Source of the DNA: Actinokineospora iranica
GTDB lineage: Bacteria; Actinomycetota; Actinomycetes; Mycobacteriales; Pseudonocardiaceae
Reading direction: 5' to 3'
Length of the DNA stretch: 64,000 nucleotides
NCBI RefSeq assembly: GCF_900101685.1
Contig: NZ_FMZZ01000001.1
Coordinates: 1,054,001-1,118,000, forward strand
Part shown: piece after piece, positions 45,831-54,403 of the stretch
How the letters are laid out: each line of letters starts with the position of its first letter
Position numbering within the stretch: position 1 is the stretch's first letter
Position numbers and translations under genes: made by a program
Notes under the pieces: model-generated
What the model was told of the DNA's origin: nothing
What the model saw: only the letters and a program-made list of their open reading frames with translations
Database searches by the model: none

Positions 45831-47549
45831 TCACGGCCGGATGGCGTGGTCCCGCTCGTCGACGGGGGTGCGGCCCGACTGGACCTGGTCGCGGCCGTTG
45901 TTCTTGGCGGCGAAGAGGCAGCCGTCGGCGGCGAGCAGGATGTCCTGGAGGGTCGGGCCGCTCTCGGGGTAGCGGGCGGCGCCGACCGAGACGGTCAGGT
46001 GGTCCACGACGAGGTGGTCGCCCGCCAACGACACCGGGACGTCGAGGTGGCGGACGAGGTCGCAGACGCGGTCGGCGATGCGGACGAGTTCGGCCCCGGA
46101 CACGTCCGGGCAGAGGACCGCGAACTCCTCGCCGCCCCAGCGCCCCACCAGGTCGTGCCGTCGGACCGCCTTGGCCAGGGTCTGCGCCACGGCCTTGAGC
46201 ACCTGGTCGCCGACGAGGTGGCCGTGCGTGTCGTTGATCTTCTTGAAGTGGTCCAGGTCGACCATGAGGACGCCCACGGTCCCGCCGTCGCGGGTGGCGC
46301 GGTCGAGTTCCCGGTTCGCGATGTTCGTCCAGCCCGCCGGGTTGGCCAGGCCGGTCTTGGGGTCGGTCGACGCGGCTTCCTCCAGTTGCCGCATCAGCAC
46401 GCTGCGGTGCAGCACCAGCAGGGCGGGCACCATCAGCAGCACCCACGCCGGGTACAGCGTGAGCAGCAGCGCCCCGGTCGCGCCGAGGCCGAGGGTTCCG
46501 TACTCCAGCGCGTTCTCCCGCGTGGTTCCGAGCACGCGGCGAACGTCGAAGCCGCCATCGGACAAGACGATCGCGGCTTCCACCAAACCCGAGTTGACGA
46601 TCGAATACGCCAAGATCGCCGCCAGGACGACCCCGACCGACCCGGGCTCACGCCACGCGCTCAGGTCGCTGGGCGTGAAGCCGAGCACGCGGCAGATCTC
46701 GCCCGACGCCGACGCGGCCAGGATCACGGTGCACGCGGAGTAGACGAGCCGGTAGGCGTGCACGCCCGCCACATGGGCCCAACTGCGCCAGAACAGGTGC
46801 TGGTAGAGCAGAACCACGACCAGGACCGTCAGCGGCGGCGGCAACAGCAGCGCCGCGGCGAGGGTCCACACGGAGGTGAGGTTGATGTGCGGGGTGTCGT
46901 CGAACCGCCGCCGGGCGCGTTCGACGTGCCGGGTGATCTCGCCGATCACCAGGCCCAGGCCCGCGACGCAGCCGAAGGTGACCAGCGCGGGACCGTCGAC
47001 CTCGCTGTGCGCCACCATGATCACCGTGAGCACGGCGGTGATCCCCTCCACGGCGAGCAGGAAGACCGTCACCCTGCGCGGCAGCGCCCAGATCGCCCAG
47101 TGCGAGATCGCCCTCGACCGCCGCTCACCCTGCCGTCCACTCTGGACGAACTCGGTCCCGCCCTGGGGGCCGCGGTTTCCGCCGCGCGCCCGAAGCCACC
47201 CCAGGCGCCGCCGTTCTCGGCGCGATCGGGGCGGCGGGCATGGCGTTGCCGGGGTTCGCCGGGGCGGCGTTCCCGATCCGCTTCGCGGCGCCGCGCGCGG
47301 TGTGATCAGCGCTGGACCGGAGGCCTGCCCGCGGAACACGCCGCGCAGGAACGCGGGAACGCACGTCGCCACGTACGCGAGAGCGGTCCACGCCGCCGAC
47401 AAGGTCTGCTGGAAAACCAGCACGGCAAGGGCGATCCGGGTCACGTGGTCACCGACAACCGACAGCACCTCGGCCCGCCGCCGCGTGCGGGACCCCTTGG
47501 TCGCGAGAACGTCCAGAAGGCGCGCTTGGCGCCCTGCCCACCGGCTCAC
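45831..47549 (-). CDS. Membrane diguanylate cyclase with MFS-derived N-terminus
   Basis: 572 residues. About six membrane segments (residues ~155-375) precede a GGDEF domain with GRWGGEEF (GGEEF at 472-476) and an inhibitory I-site RRHD five residues before it. It makes c-di-GMP from GTP and can be product-inhibited. The first ~75 residues look like the first two helices of an MFS exporter (VVGDHVTRIALAVLVF), joined by a Pro/Arg-rich linker. The GTG at 47549 has GGGGGG 6 nt upstream. A shorter product from GTG 47072 is possible, but its start signal is poor. Confidence 0.8.
   Translation of the reverse strand: MSRWAGRQARLLDVLATKGSRTRRRAEVLSVVGDHVTRIALAVLVFQQTLSAAWTALAYVATCVPAFLRGVFRGQASGPALITPRAAPRSGSGTPPRRTPATPCPPPRSRRERRRLGWLRARGGNRGPQGGTEFVQSGRQGERRSRAISHWAIWALPRRVTVFLLAVEGITAVLTVIMVAHSEVDGPALVTFGCVAGLGLVIGEITRHVERARRRFDDTPHINLTSVWTLAAALLLPPPLTVLVVVLLYQHLFWRSWAHVAGVHAYRLVYSACTVILAASASGEICRVLGFTPSDLSAWREPGSVGVVLAAILAYSIVNSGLVEAAIVLSDGGFDVRRVLGTTRENALEYGTLGLGATGALLLTLYPAWVLLMVPALLVLHRSVLMRQLEEAASTDPKTGLANPAGWTNIANRELDRATRDGGTVGVLMVDLDHFKKINDTHGHLVGDQVLKAVAQTLAKAVRRHDLVGRWGGEEFAVLCPDVSGAELVRIADRVCDLVRHLDVPVSLAGDHLVVDHLTVSVGAARYPESGPTLQDILLAADGCLFAAKNNGRDQVQSGRTPVDERDHAIRP
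47325..47549 (-). pseudogene. MFS transporter 5' remnant fused to the cyclase
   Basis: Codes LLDVLATKGSRTRRR, VLSVVGDHVTRIALAVLV and TALAYVATCVPAFLRGVF, matching the start and first two membrane helices of MFS exporters. The remaining ~330 residues of a transporter are missing; homology stops and the frame enters a Pro/Arg-rich linker into the cyclase. Confidence 0.6.
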
Positions 47550-47704
47550 CGTATGCCCCCCAGCATCGACACCGACGACGTTAGGACCGCGGGTGACCGG
47601 AACCGGCCGAATGGATCATGTTCACCCAGAAAGACGCAGAAGCCGTCACTCGCCGACGCTGGAAACCGATCACCGGGTGTCCGGGGGCCACTACGATCAC
47701 CGGC

Positions 47705-48946
47705 ATGGAGCCAGCGGGCGCCGCGACCGAAGCCGAGTCGCACCGGTACGGCCGCCGCTACGCCGTCGTCATGCGCACCGCGGCGATGGCCTGCGCGGGC
47801 GGCGCGGCGCTGGCGCAGGCTTCTCCCGCGCAGCGCCCGCTGGTCATGGCGGTCGTCGCCGGGCTCGGCGCGTGGAGCGTGGTCTACACCCGGCTGGGGG
47901 CCCGGGGGTGGGTGCTGCCCGCCGACACCGCGGTGGTCGTGCTGCTGTGCCTGACCCAGCGGTGGACCGTGCCGCCGGACTCGTTGGCCGACAGCACGAA
48001 CTGGGTCCTCGCCGTCGTCTCGGTCACCGCGGTCGCGCACCAGTGGTTCACCACCACACCCGGCGCGGTGCTGCTGACCACGGCGGTCGTCGCGGCGTAT
48101 CAGGCGGGCGTCGCGCCGGAGACCGGGTTCGTCCTCACTGGACTGTGGACCTTCGCCGAGGCGGGCCTGTCCCGGGTGCTGTTCCTGATGGTGCGGGCCG
48201 CCGCCCGGCGCGCCGACCAGGCCGTCGCGGCGGGTGAGCGGGCCCGGCGCGCGGCCGCGGTCGCGGCGGCCCGGCGCGCGGACGAGCGCGAGCACCTGGC
48301 GACCCTGCACGACACCGCGGCGGCGACCCTGCTCGCCGTCGGCGCGCGCATGGTGTCCGGGACCGAGCCGTGGCTCGCCGCGAGGGCCGCCCGGGACCTG
48401 GAAATCCTCTCCGCGCGGCCGGAAATACCCGACGGCGCCACGGATCTGGTGCGGCTGCTCGGCGACGTGGCGCGGCACGCCGCGGTGGCGGTCGACCTGC
48501 GCTCGCCGCCGACCATGCCCGCGCCCGCGCCGCAGGCCGCGGCGATCGCCGCGGCGGCAAGGGAAGCGTTGGCCAACGTGGCCCGGCACGCCGGGGTCGA
48601 CCGCGCGGAACTGGTCGTGGCAGGCGCGGGCGGCCTGATCACCGTCGAGGTCGCCGACCGGGGCCGGGGGTTCGCGCCGGAGACGGTGCCGCCGCACCGG
48701 CGCGGGGTGTCCGGATCGATCGCGGAGCGCATGGCGCGCGTCGGCGGGCGGGCGATCGTGACGAGCGCTCCCGGCGCGGGCGCCCGGGTCCGCCTTGAGC
48801 TGCCGGGCCCTGTCGCGAAGCACCGGCACCCGCCAGCCGCGCCGGACGGCACGGCCACGACGCCCAAGCACGACACCGGTATGCGCGGCGTCGCGGCCGC
48901 AACGCCAGGAACCGGCCCGCACCGGCATTTCGAGACCGGGCCCTGA
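47705..48946 (+). CDS. Sensor histidine kinase (HisKA_3 type)
   Basis: 413 residues. Five or so N-terminal membrane segments, a dimerisation helix with EREHLATLHDTAAATLL (phosphoacceptor His in LHD) and an ATPase domain with N-box ALANVARHAG and G-boxes DRGRGFAPE and GGRAIVTSAPGAG. It should phosphorylate the response regulator two genes on. The last ~44 residues (GPVAKHRHPPAAPDG onward) are encoded by a dispersed repeat also found at 4845-5010 and add nothing to the catalytic fold. The stop TGA overlaps the next ATG. The start at 47705 has no strong ribosome binding site. Confidence 0.85.
   Translation: MEPAGAATEAESHRYGRRYAVVMRTAAMACAGGAALAQASPAQRPLVMAVVAGLGAWSVVYTRLGARGWVLPADTAVVVLLCLTQRWTVPPDSLADSTNWVLAVVSVTAVAHQWFTTTPGAVLLTTAVVAAYQAGVAPETGFVLTGLWTFAEAGLSRVLFLMVRAAARRADQAVAAGERARRAAAVAAARRADEREHLATLHDTAAATLLAVGARMVSGTEPWLAARAARDLEILSARPEIPDGATDLVRLLGDVARHAAVAVDLRSPPTMPAPAPQAAAIAAAAREALANVARHAGVDRAELVVAGAGGLITVEVADRGRGFAPETVPPHRRGVSGSIAERMARVGGRAIVTSAPGAGARVRLELPGPVAKHRHPPAAPDGTATTPKHDTGMRGVAAATPGTGPHRHFETGP
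48805..48943 (+). repeat. Dispersed palindromic repeat, copy 2 (in coding sequence)
   Basis: 139 bp, bounded by GGGCCC at both ends (imperfect inverted ends CTGTCGCGAAGCACCGG and CCGGCATTTCGAGACCGG). It aligns with copy 1 on the other strand. It is inside the 3' end of the kinase gene, in frame, ending 1 bp before the stop. Confidence 0.75.
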
Positions 48947-50109
48947 TGGCTGAGCCGAGTCGGGACCTCATGGCGGGCAACCTCCGCCGCGGGCTGCGGC
49001 TGGCGACGTTGGCGATCACGGTCGTCACCCTGTTCTGCTTCGCCCTTCCGCTGCTGCTGGCGAACTCGCGGACCTATCGCAGCCTGCCCCAGGAGGTGCT
49101 CGCGTTCGCGATCCTGACCGCGGTCGCGGTCGCGGCGGGCGTCCAGGTCCTGCGGGACCGTGGGCTCGGAAAACCGCGCTGGATCTTGCTGGCGGCGGTG
49201 TTCACCGCGTCTGTCCTCGCCACCACGGGCATTCCGGCGGCCGAGCTGATGTCGGAAGCGGAGTGGTCCTACGGCGTGATCGGCTGGTTCGTGCTGCTGG
49301 TGCTGGCCGACCACAGCGCGGCGGCGACGGTGGCGTCCCTCGCCGCGCACACGGCGGGCAGCTTCGCGCAGCTGATCCTGGTCGGGCAGCACCACGAGGT
49401 CGCCGACCTGGTCGTGGTCACCGCCGTCGTGCTCGGCTGCGAGCTGCCGGTCCTGGCCGCAGCCATGGCCTCGCGCCGCCTCACCGCCACCGCCGCCGCC
49501 GCGGCCGAGCGCGCGGAGCGGGTGCGGACCGCGGAGGCCATCGCCGAGCACCTGCACGCCGACCGCCGGTCCCGGTACGCCGACCTCGCCACCACGGCCG
49601 TGCCGCTGCTGACCGACCTGACGACCGGCTCGGCGGACCTGGCCGACCCGGGCGTGCGCGCCGCCTACGCCGTGGCCGCGGCCCGGCTGCGCAGGCTGTT
49701 CGCCGAGCACGACGAGGTGGACGACCCGCTGCTGCATGAACTGCGGGCATGTCTGGATCTGGCGGAACGCAAAGGGGTCTCGGTCTATCTCGGCGCCTGC
49801 GGGGACTACCCGACCCCGCCGCTGCCGGTGCGCCGCGCGCTGACCGAACCGGCGTTGCGGACCCTGGCCACAGCCGCAACCGAGGCGCGGGTGACGGTGC
49901 TCGGGTCGCCGACCGGTGTGACGGTGAGCGTGCTGGCCGACGCCTGCCCCGCCGAGGGGAACGACCCGGAACCCGCTGCCGTCAACGAAAGGGCAGCGAA
50001 CGACAGCGCAGTGAACGACAGCGCAGCGAACGACAGCACGGTGACCGTGACCCGGCTCGTGGACGGGTCCAGAGTCTGGATGGAGGCCACGTGGCGGCCG
50101 CGGGAGTGA
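48946..50109 (+). CDS. Membrane protein with degenerate histidine-kinase-like module
   Basis: 387 residues. Five membrane segments (residues ~18-185) precede a helical region (AERVRTAEAIAEHLHADRRSRYADLATTAV) and a C-terminal domain with ATPase-like topology. The phosphoacceptor His and N-box are not visible, so it is probably a sensor partner rather than an active kinase (inference). Starts at the overlapping TGATG; stops inside the regulator gene. Near the C-terminus three 15-bp repeats give ANDSAVNDSAANDS. Confidence 0.65.
   Translation: MAEPSRDLMAGNLRRGLRLATLAITVVTLFCFALPLLLANSRTYRSLPQEVLAFAILTAVAVAAGVQVLRDRGLGKPRWILLAAVFTASVLATTGIPAAELMSEAEWSYGVIGWFVLLVLADHSAAATVASLAAHTAGSFAQLILVGQHHEVADLVVVTAVVLGCELPVLAAAMASRRLTATAAAAAERAERVRTAEAIAEHLHADRRSRYADLATTAVPLLTDLTTGSADLADPGVRAAYAVAAARLRRLFAEHDEVDDPLLHELRACLDLAERKGVSVYLGACGDYPTPPLPVRRALTEPALRTLATAATEARVTVLGSPTGVTVSVLADACPAEGNDPEPAAVNERAANDSAVNDSAANDSTVTVTRLVDGSRVWMEATWRPRE
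49993..50037 (+). repeat. Three tandem 15-bp units in coding sequence
   Basis: GCAGCGAACGACAGC, GCAGTGAACGACAGC and GCAGCGAACGACAGC in a row, in frame. They encode a small Asn/Asp/Ser/Ala insert between the ATPase-like domain and the C-terminal strand. Confidence 0.85.
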
Positions 50110-50747
50110 CCACGGTGGTGCTGGTCGACGACCACCCGGCGATCATCGCCGGGGTCGAGGCCTGGTGCGCCAAGGCCGATCCGCCGGTCGAGGTCGTCGA
50201 CTCCGGGGCGACCCCGGCGGCCGCCTGGACCGGACCCGGCCTGGCCGCCGACGTCGTGGTGTTCGACCTGCAGCTGTCCGGGCAGGTCCCGGCCTTCTCC
50301 GACCTGCGCAGGCTGGTCGACGCGGGCCGCCAGGTGATCGTGTACACCATGCGCGAGGACCGCGACGCCATCCTCACCTGCCTCGACATCGGCGCGTTCG
50401 CCTACCTGGCCAAGACCGAGGGCCCGGGGCACCTGGTGCACGCCATCCACGCCGCCCGGCAGCACCTGCCCTACACGCCGCCGTCCATGGCGCGCGCCAT
50501 CACCACCGACAACCGGCCCGACCGGCCGCGCCCGACGCCGCGGGAGATCGACGTGCTGGTCAACTGGTTCGCCTGCGAGTCCAAGGAAATGGTGGCCCGC
50601 AAACTCGGCCTGTCCGTGCGCACGGTGAACAGCTACATCGACCGGGTCCGCATCCGCTACGCCAACGCGGGCCGCCCCGCCTCGACCAAGGCGGCACTGG
50701 TGGCCCGCGCGATCCAGGACGGCCTGGTGCGGCTGGACGAGCTGTAG
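50091..50747 (+). CDS. NarL/LuxR-family response regulator
   Basis: 218 residues. Receiver domain with acidic pair VDDHP (D13-D14), phosphoacceptor D59 (VVVFDLQ), YTMRED and Lys (YLAKTEG). The C-terminal LuxR helix-turn-helix is ACESKEMVARKLGLSVRTVNSYI. GGAGG lies 4 nt before GTG 50091; a second GTG at 50106 would overlap the upstream stop by 4 bp. It is the third gene of a kinase/kinase-like/regulator operon. Confidence 0.9.
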   Translation: MAAAGVTTVVLVDDHPAIIAGVEAWCAKADPPVEVVDSGATPAAAWTGPGLAADVVVFDLQLSGQVPAFSDLRRLVDAGRQVIVYTMREDRDAILTCLDIGAFAYLAKTEGPGHLVHAIHAARQHLPYTPPSMARAITTDNRPDRPRPTPREIDVLVNWFACESKEMVARKLGLSVRTVNSYIDRVRIRYANAGRPASTKAALVARAIQDGLVRLDEL

Positions 50748-50810
50748 CGACTGCGGGTCGAACGACCGCCCCGAGGAACCCGGGTTTCTCCCTAGCCTGT
50801 TGGGCGAAAT

Positions 50811-50834
50811 GGGGCGCGCCGCCGAACGCGCCCC
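50811..50834. terminator. Bidirectional terminator hairpin
   Basis: GGGGCGCG (50811-50818) and CGCGCCCC (50827-50834) with an 8-nt loop, between the converging response regulator and btuD genes. Confidence 0.65.
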
Positions 50835-50875
50835 ACCACCGCGCGGCTTCCGGCGGCCATCAGTCCACAGTGGAC

Positions 50876-51655
50876 CTACTGATCCGGGGGCAGGAAACGG
50901 ATGTGCGGTGTTCCCCGGTCGTCCAGCGGCGTGATCACGCACCGCACGCCGTAGACCTCGCGCACCAGGTCGGCGGTGAGCACGGTGGCGGGCGCGCCAG
51001 CGGCGACGACCCGGCCAGCGGCGAGCACGAGCAGGTCGTCGCAGTAGGCCGCGGCCAGGTTGAGGTCGTGCAGGGCGACGACCGCGGTGACCGGGAGGCG
51101 GCGGACCAGGGCGAGCAGGTCGAGTTGGTGGGCGATGTCCAGGTGGTTGGTCGGCTCGTCCAGCAGCAGCTCGCGCGGCTCCTGGGCCAGGGCGCGGGCG
51201 AGTTGGGCGCGCTGGCGTTCGCCGCCGGAGAGGCTGTGCCAGCGCCGCCGCGCCAGGTGCGCCATGCCCGTCCGGTCCAGGGCTTGGGCGACCACCGCGT
51301 GGTCCGGCTCGGACAGCGCGCCCCAGCCGCCGCGGTGCGGGACGCGGCCCAGCGCGACGACCTCGGCGACGGTCAGGTCCACCTCGGTGCTCACCTGCTG
51401 CTCGACCAGCGCGACGCGGCGGGCGAACCCACGGCGGCCGCGAGCGGCGCTGCCGGTGACGGTCACGCCGTCGAGCAGGACCGCGCCGCCGGTGGGCTTG
51501 CGCAGCCCGGCGAGCAGGCGCAGCAGCGAGGACTTCCCCGAGCCGTTCGGGCCGAGCAGGCCCAGCGTCGAGCCGGGTTCGACGCGGACGCTCACCCGGT
51601 CGACGATGACTCTGCCGTCCGCCGACCAGGTCACGTCCTGGGCGCGCAGGCTCAT
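50876..51655 (-). CDS. btuD: Cobalamin ABC transporter ATP-binding protein
   Basis: 259 residues. Walker A LGPNGSGKSSLLRLLAG, signature LSGGERQRAQLARALAQ, Walker B ELLLDEPTNHLD and switch His (VALHDLN). It powers the FecCD-type permease encoded just upstream (ATGA overlap). Vitamin B12 specificity is inferred from the riboswitch before btuF, since iron-siderophore and B12 importers share this fold. Confidence 0.88.
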   Translation of the reverse strand: MSLRAQDVTWSADGRVIVDRVSVRVEPGSTLGLLGPNGSGKSSLLRLLAGLRKPTGGAVLLDGVTVTGSAARGRRGFARRVALVEQQVSTEVDLTVAEVVALGRVPHRGGWGALSEPDHAVVAQALDRTGMAHLARRRWHSLSGGERQRAQLARALAQEPRELLLDEPTNHLDIAHQLDLLALVRRLPVTAVVALHDLNLAAAYCDDLLVLAAGRVVAAGAPATVLTADLVREVYGVRCVITPLDDRGTPHIRFLPPDQ

Positions 51656-52659
51656 ACCGCCGCCCGCCTTCTGGCCAGCAGGACGGCGAACGCGGGCACG
51701 CCGACCAGCGCGGTGACCACGCCCGCCGGGACCTCCAGCGGCGCGGCCGCTGTCCTGGCGAGGGTGTCCACCCACACCAGCAGCAGCGCGCCGAGCAGCG
51801 CGGTCACCGGGAGCGCGGCGCGGTGCCCCGGCCCCACCAGCAGCCGCGCCGCGTGCGGCAGGACCAGCCCGACGAACCCGATCGCGCCCGCGACGGCGAC
51901 CAGCGTCGCGGTCAGCAGCGCCGTCACGCCCAGCAGCGTGGCCCGCAGCGGCCGCACCGCCACCCCCAGCGACGCGGCCGCGTCGGCGCCGAAGGCGAAC
52001 GCGTCCAGGTCGTTCGCCCGCGCCAGGCACACCGCGATCGCCACCGCGCACACCGCGGCGGCCACGCCCACGTCGCCCCAGCGCGCCCGGGACAACGAGC
52101 CGAGCAGCCAGAACAGCACGCCGCGGGTCTGCTCGGCGTCCGCGGAGGTGATCACCACGTAGGAGGTGACCGCGCTGAACAGCTGGGTGGCCGCGACGCC
52201 CGCGAGCACCACCCGGCCCGGCCCGCCGCCAGCGACCGCCGCCAGCGCCACGACCACGCCGAAGGCCACGGCGGCGCCGAGAAACGCCCCCGCGGTCAGG
52301 CCCAGCGTCCCGACACCGAGGCCGAGCACGACGACCGCGACCGCGCCGGTGGACGCCCCAGCGGAGATGCCGAGCAGGAACGGGTCGGCGAGCGGGTTGC
52401 GCAGCACCGACTGCAACACCGCGCCGCACACCGCCAGGCCCGCGCCGCACACCGCGGCCAGCAGGGTCCGCGGCAGCCGCAGGTCCCACACGATGCCCTG
52501 GGCGATCCGGGACAGCCCGGTGTCGCCGAACCCGAGCCGGGCGCGCACGACCTCGGCGACGTCGCCGGGCGAGAGGTCCGCAGGCCCGATGGCGGTGGCC
52601 ACCGCGAGCGAGGCGATCAGCGCCGGAATCCCCACGGCCAGCAGGACTCCGGCTCTCAC
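51652..52659 (-). CDS. btuC: Cobalamin ABC transporter permease (FecCD family)
   Basis: 335 residues, about ten membrane segments. LRLPRTLLAAVCGAGLAVCGAVLQSVLRNPLADPFLLG and GAIGFVGLVLPHAARLLVGPGHR are FecCD hallmarks. The GTG at 52659 overlaps the btuF stop (GTGA); the protein begins RAGVLLAVGIPALIA. Middle gene of btuFCD. Confidence 0.88.
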   Translation of the reverse strand: MRAGVLLAVGIPALIASLAVATAIGPADLSPGDVAEVVRARLGFGDTGLSRIAQGIVWDLRLPRTLLAAVCGAGLAVCGAVLQSVLRNPLADPFLLGISAGASTGAVAVVVLGLGVGTLGLTAGAFLGAAVAFGVVVALAAVAGGGPGRVVLAGVAATQLFSAVTSYVVITSADAEQTRGVLFWLLGSLSRARWGDVGVAAAVCAVAIAVCLARANDLDAFAFGADAAASLGVAVRPLRATLLGVTALLTATLVAVAGAIGFVGLVLPHAARLLVGPGHRAALPVTALLGALLLVWVDTLARTAAAPLEVPAGVVTALVGVPAFAVLLARRRAAV

Positions 52660-53663
52660 GGGGCGCCGTGGAGCCGGACCAGGGTGTCGGCCAGCTTCTC
52701 GATGCCGTCGACCGTGCTGATGGTGATGTTCAGCTCGGTGCCGCGCATCGGCAGCCACCGGGTGGCCTGGACCGCGCCGAGCTGGCGCACCGCGGGATCG
52801 GCGGTGAGGAAGTCCACTTTGGACTTCATGCTCTGGCCGGGGCCTTCCCGGGTCAGGTCGGCGAGGACGATGAGGTCGGGGTCCCTGCGCAGCACGTCCT
52901 CCCAGCTCACCTGCGGCCACAGCGAGGCGACGTCGGCATAGGCGTTGCGGATGCCCAACGCGCGCGCCATGATCGCGGGCGAGCCGGTGGACCCGGCCAT
53001 ATACGGGGATTCGGTCTGTCCGAACCAGAACACCGCCGAGAAGTCCGCCTGCAGCTTCAGCGCCGCGACGCGTTCCTGGGCGCGGGCGACCCGCTCCCGC
53101 AACCGCGCCACCAACGCGTCGCCGCGCTCCGGAACACCGAAAATCCGCGCCACGTCAAGGACTTCGCGGTAGATGTCGGCCAGCTCGACCGGCTTGTCGA
53201 GCACCGCGGACTCGGGCAGGCAACTGGTCGGCGAGAGATATGTCGGGACACCCAACTCCTGGAACCGGTCCCGGGTCGCGACCCGTTCGTCGGTGAACAT
53301 CGCGTGGTAGAGCCCGATCACGAAATCCGGCTCCACAGTCAGCACGCTCTCCAGCGACGGCGTGCCGTCCGCCAGCCGCGGCACCCGGGCGTTCGCCTCG
53401 GCGAGGTCGGCGCGCACCGGCTCGGTCCAGGTCGCGCTGCCCGCGATCCGGTCGGCCAGGCCCAGCGCCAGCAGCAGTTCGGTGGACCCCTGGTTGAGGC
53501 TCACCGCCCGCCGGGGCGGTTGTTCGACGGCGGTCTGGCGACCGCAGTTGTCCAGCACCACCCCCGCGGGAGCGCCGCGGTGGTCGGCGGCGGTCGACCC
53601 GCACCCGGTGAGAACCATGAGGGAGGCAAGACAGGCAAGCGGCAACCGGGCACGACGCGACAT
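52656..53663 (-). CDS. btuF: Cobalamin ABC transporter substrate-binding lipoprotein
   Basis: 335 residues. Lipobox LTGCG at the end of the signal peptide. Periplasmic-binding-protein fold with RAVSLNQGSTELLLALGLADRI and VEPDFVIGLYH. It should capture cobalamin or a precursor at the cell surface. The ATG at 53663 has GAAGGA nearby. A B12 riboswitch lies 72 bp upstream. Confidence 0.88.
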   Translation of the reverse strand: MSRRARLPLACLASLMVLTGCGSTAADHRGAPAGVVLDNCGRQTAVEQPPRRAVSLNQGSTELLLALGLADRIAGSATWTEPVRADLAEANARVPRLADGTPSLESVLTVEPDFVIGLYHAMFTDERVATRDRFQELGVPTYLSPTSCLPESAVLDKPVELADIYREVLDVARIFGVPERGDALVARLRERVARAQERVAALKLQADFSAVFWFGQTESPYMAGSTGSPAIMARALGIRNAYADVASLWPQVSWEDVLRRDPDLIVLADLTREGPGQSMKSKVDFLTADPAVRQLGAVQATRWLPMRGTELNITISTVDGIEKLADTLVRLHGAP

Positions 53664-53735
53664 CGTTGTCCTTCACCTGGGCTCATGCGCGAAGCCCATA
53701 CGAGGTGGTCCGGTGCCGCACCCAGTGCGCGGACC

Positions 53736-53886
53736 GGGAGCCAGCAGGTGTTCGGGCTCAAGTGGTCGCGGGGCTTCGTGGGCACTGGTCCACAAAGCAC
53801 TGTTCCGCTTGTCACTCCTACCGCTGCGCGTCAGCCCCGGCTTCCGACCGGATTCCCTGACCCATCGCTGGGCACGACTGGCTCCC
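53736..53886 (-). ncRNA. Cobalamin riboswitch
   Basis: On the minus strand a 9-bp closing stem, GGGAGCCAG with CTGGCTCCC, encloses conserved B12-element blocks: GGGAATCCGGTCGGAAGCC, GGGCTGACGCGCAGCGGTAG and GCCCGAACACCTGC. Spacing and order match the AdoCbl-type core. Two further hairpins (GGTCCG/CGGACC; GGGCT/AGCCC) lie between it and btuF, the second just before the ribosome binding site, so control of translation is likely. Confidence 0.88.
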
Positions 53887-54403
53887 GGGCACTGTAGCGA
53901 CCCCGTCCGCCGAACGCGGTGTGGTCTTCGTCGCTGTTGCTTCTGCTTGAGCTGGCTTCTATGAGGGCTGGGGTGTGTTGGTCTGCTCTACCCGGCTGGT
54001 ACCTGGCAGGGCCGAGTACGGCTTTGTGTGGGGGGCGGGTGTGCTGTCCCGCGCCCATCGAGCACTTGGCGGGCGCTGGTGCGGCCTGGCAGGGGGCGGG
54101 TGTTCTTTCGCCCTATCGAGCAGCTGACAGGGCAAGGCTTGGGTGGCCGTTCCTTGCTTCTCCCGGGCACTTGGCGGGGGCAGGTCTGGTTCGCGAGGTG
54201 GCTTGTCGGCTGGGGGGTGGTTTGGGTTGGTAACCGGCTGCCACCATCTCCCCACGGGGCGAACGGCGGTGGTCCCGGCGCGCTATCGGTGGTTGTGCTC
54301 GGTCCCGGGTACGGTGGTTCTCCGGCACCGGCTCATCTGGCAACCGTCACGCGCTCGTGCTGTTGGAGTCGGCAGGCGTGGAAGGGCGTAGGCGGGTTGA
54401 TCG
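53887..54403. other. Repeat-rich intergenic region
   Basis: About 500 bp between the riboswitch and the GAF/PP2C gene, with no convincing gene. It is T/G-rich on the plus strand and contains the direct repeats listed at 54002-54122. I see no clear promoter. Confidence 0.45.
54002..54122 (+). repeat. Degenerate direct repeats
   Basis: CCTGGCAGG at 54002 and 54085 each leads into GGCGGGTGT, then a pyrimidine-rich stretch and ATCGAGCA (ending 54064 and 54122). The first unit has about 24 extra bases. Third, weaker CTTGGCGGG copies follow at 54069 and 54170. Confidence 0.5.
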
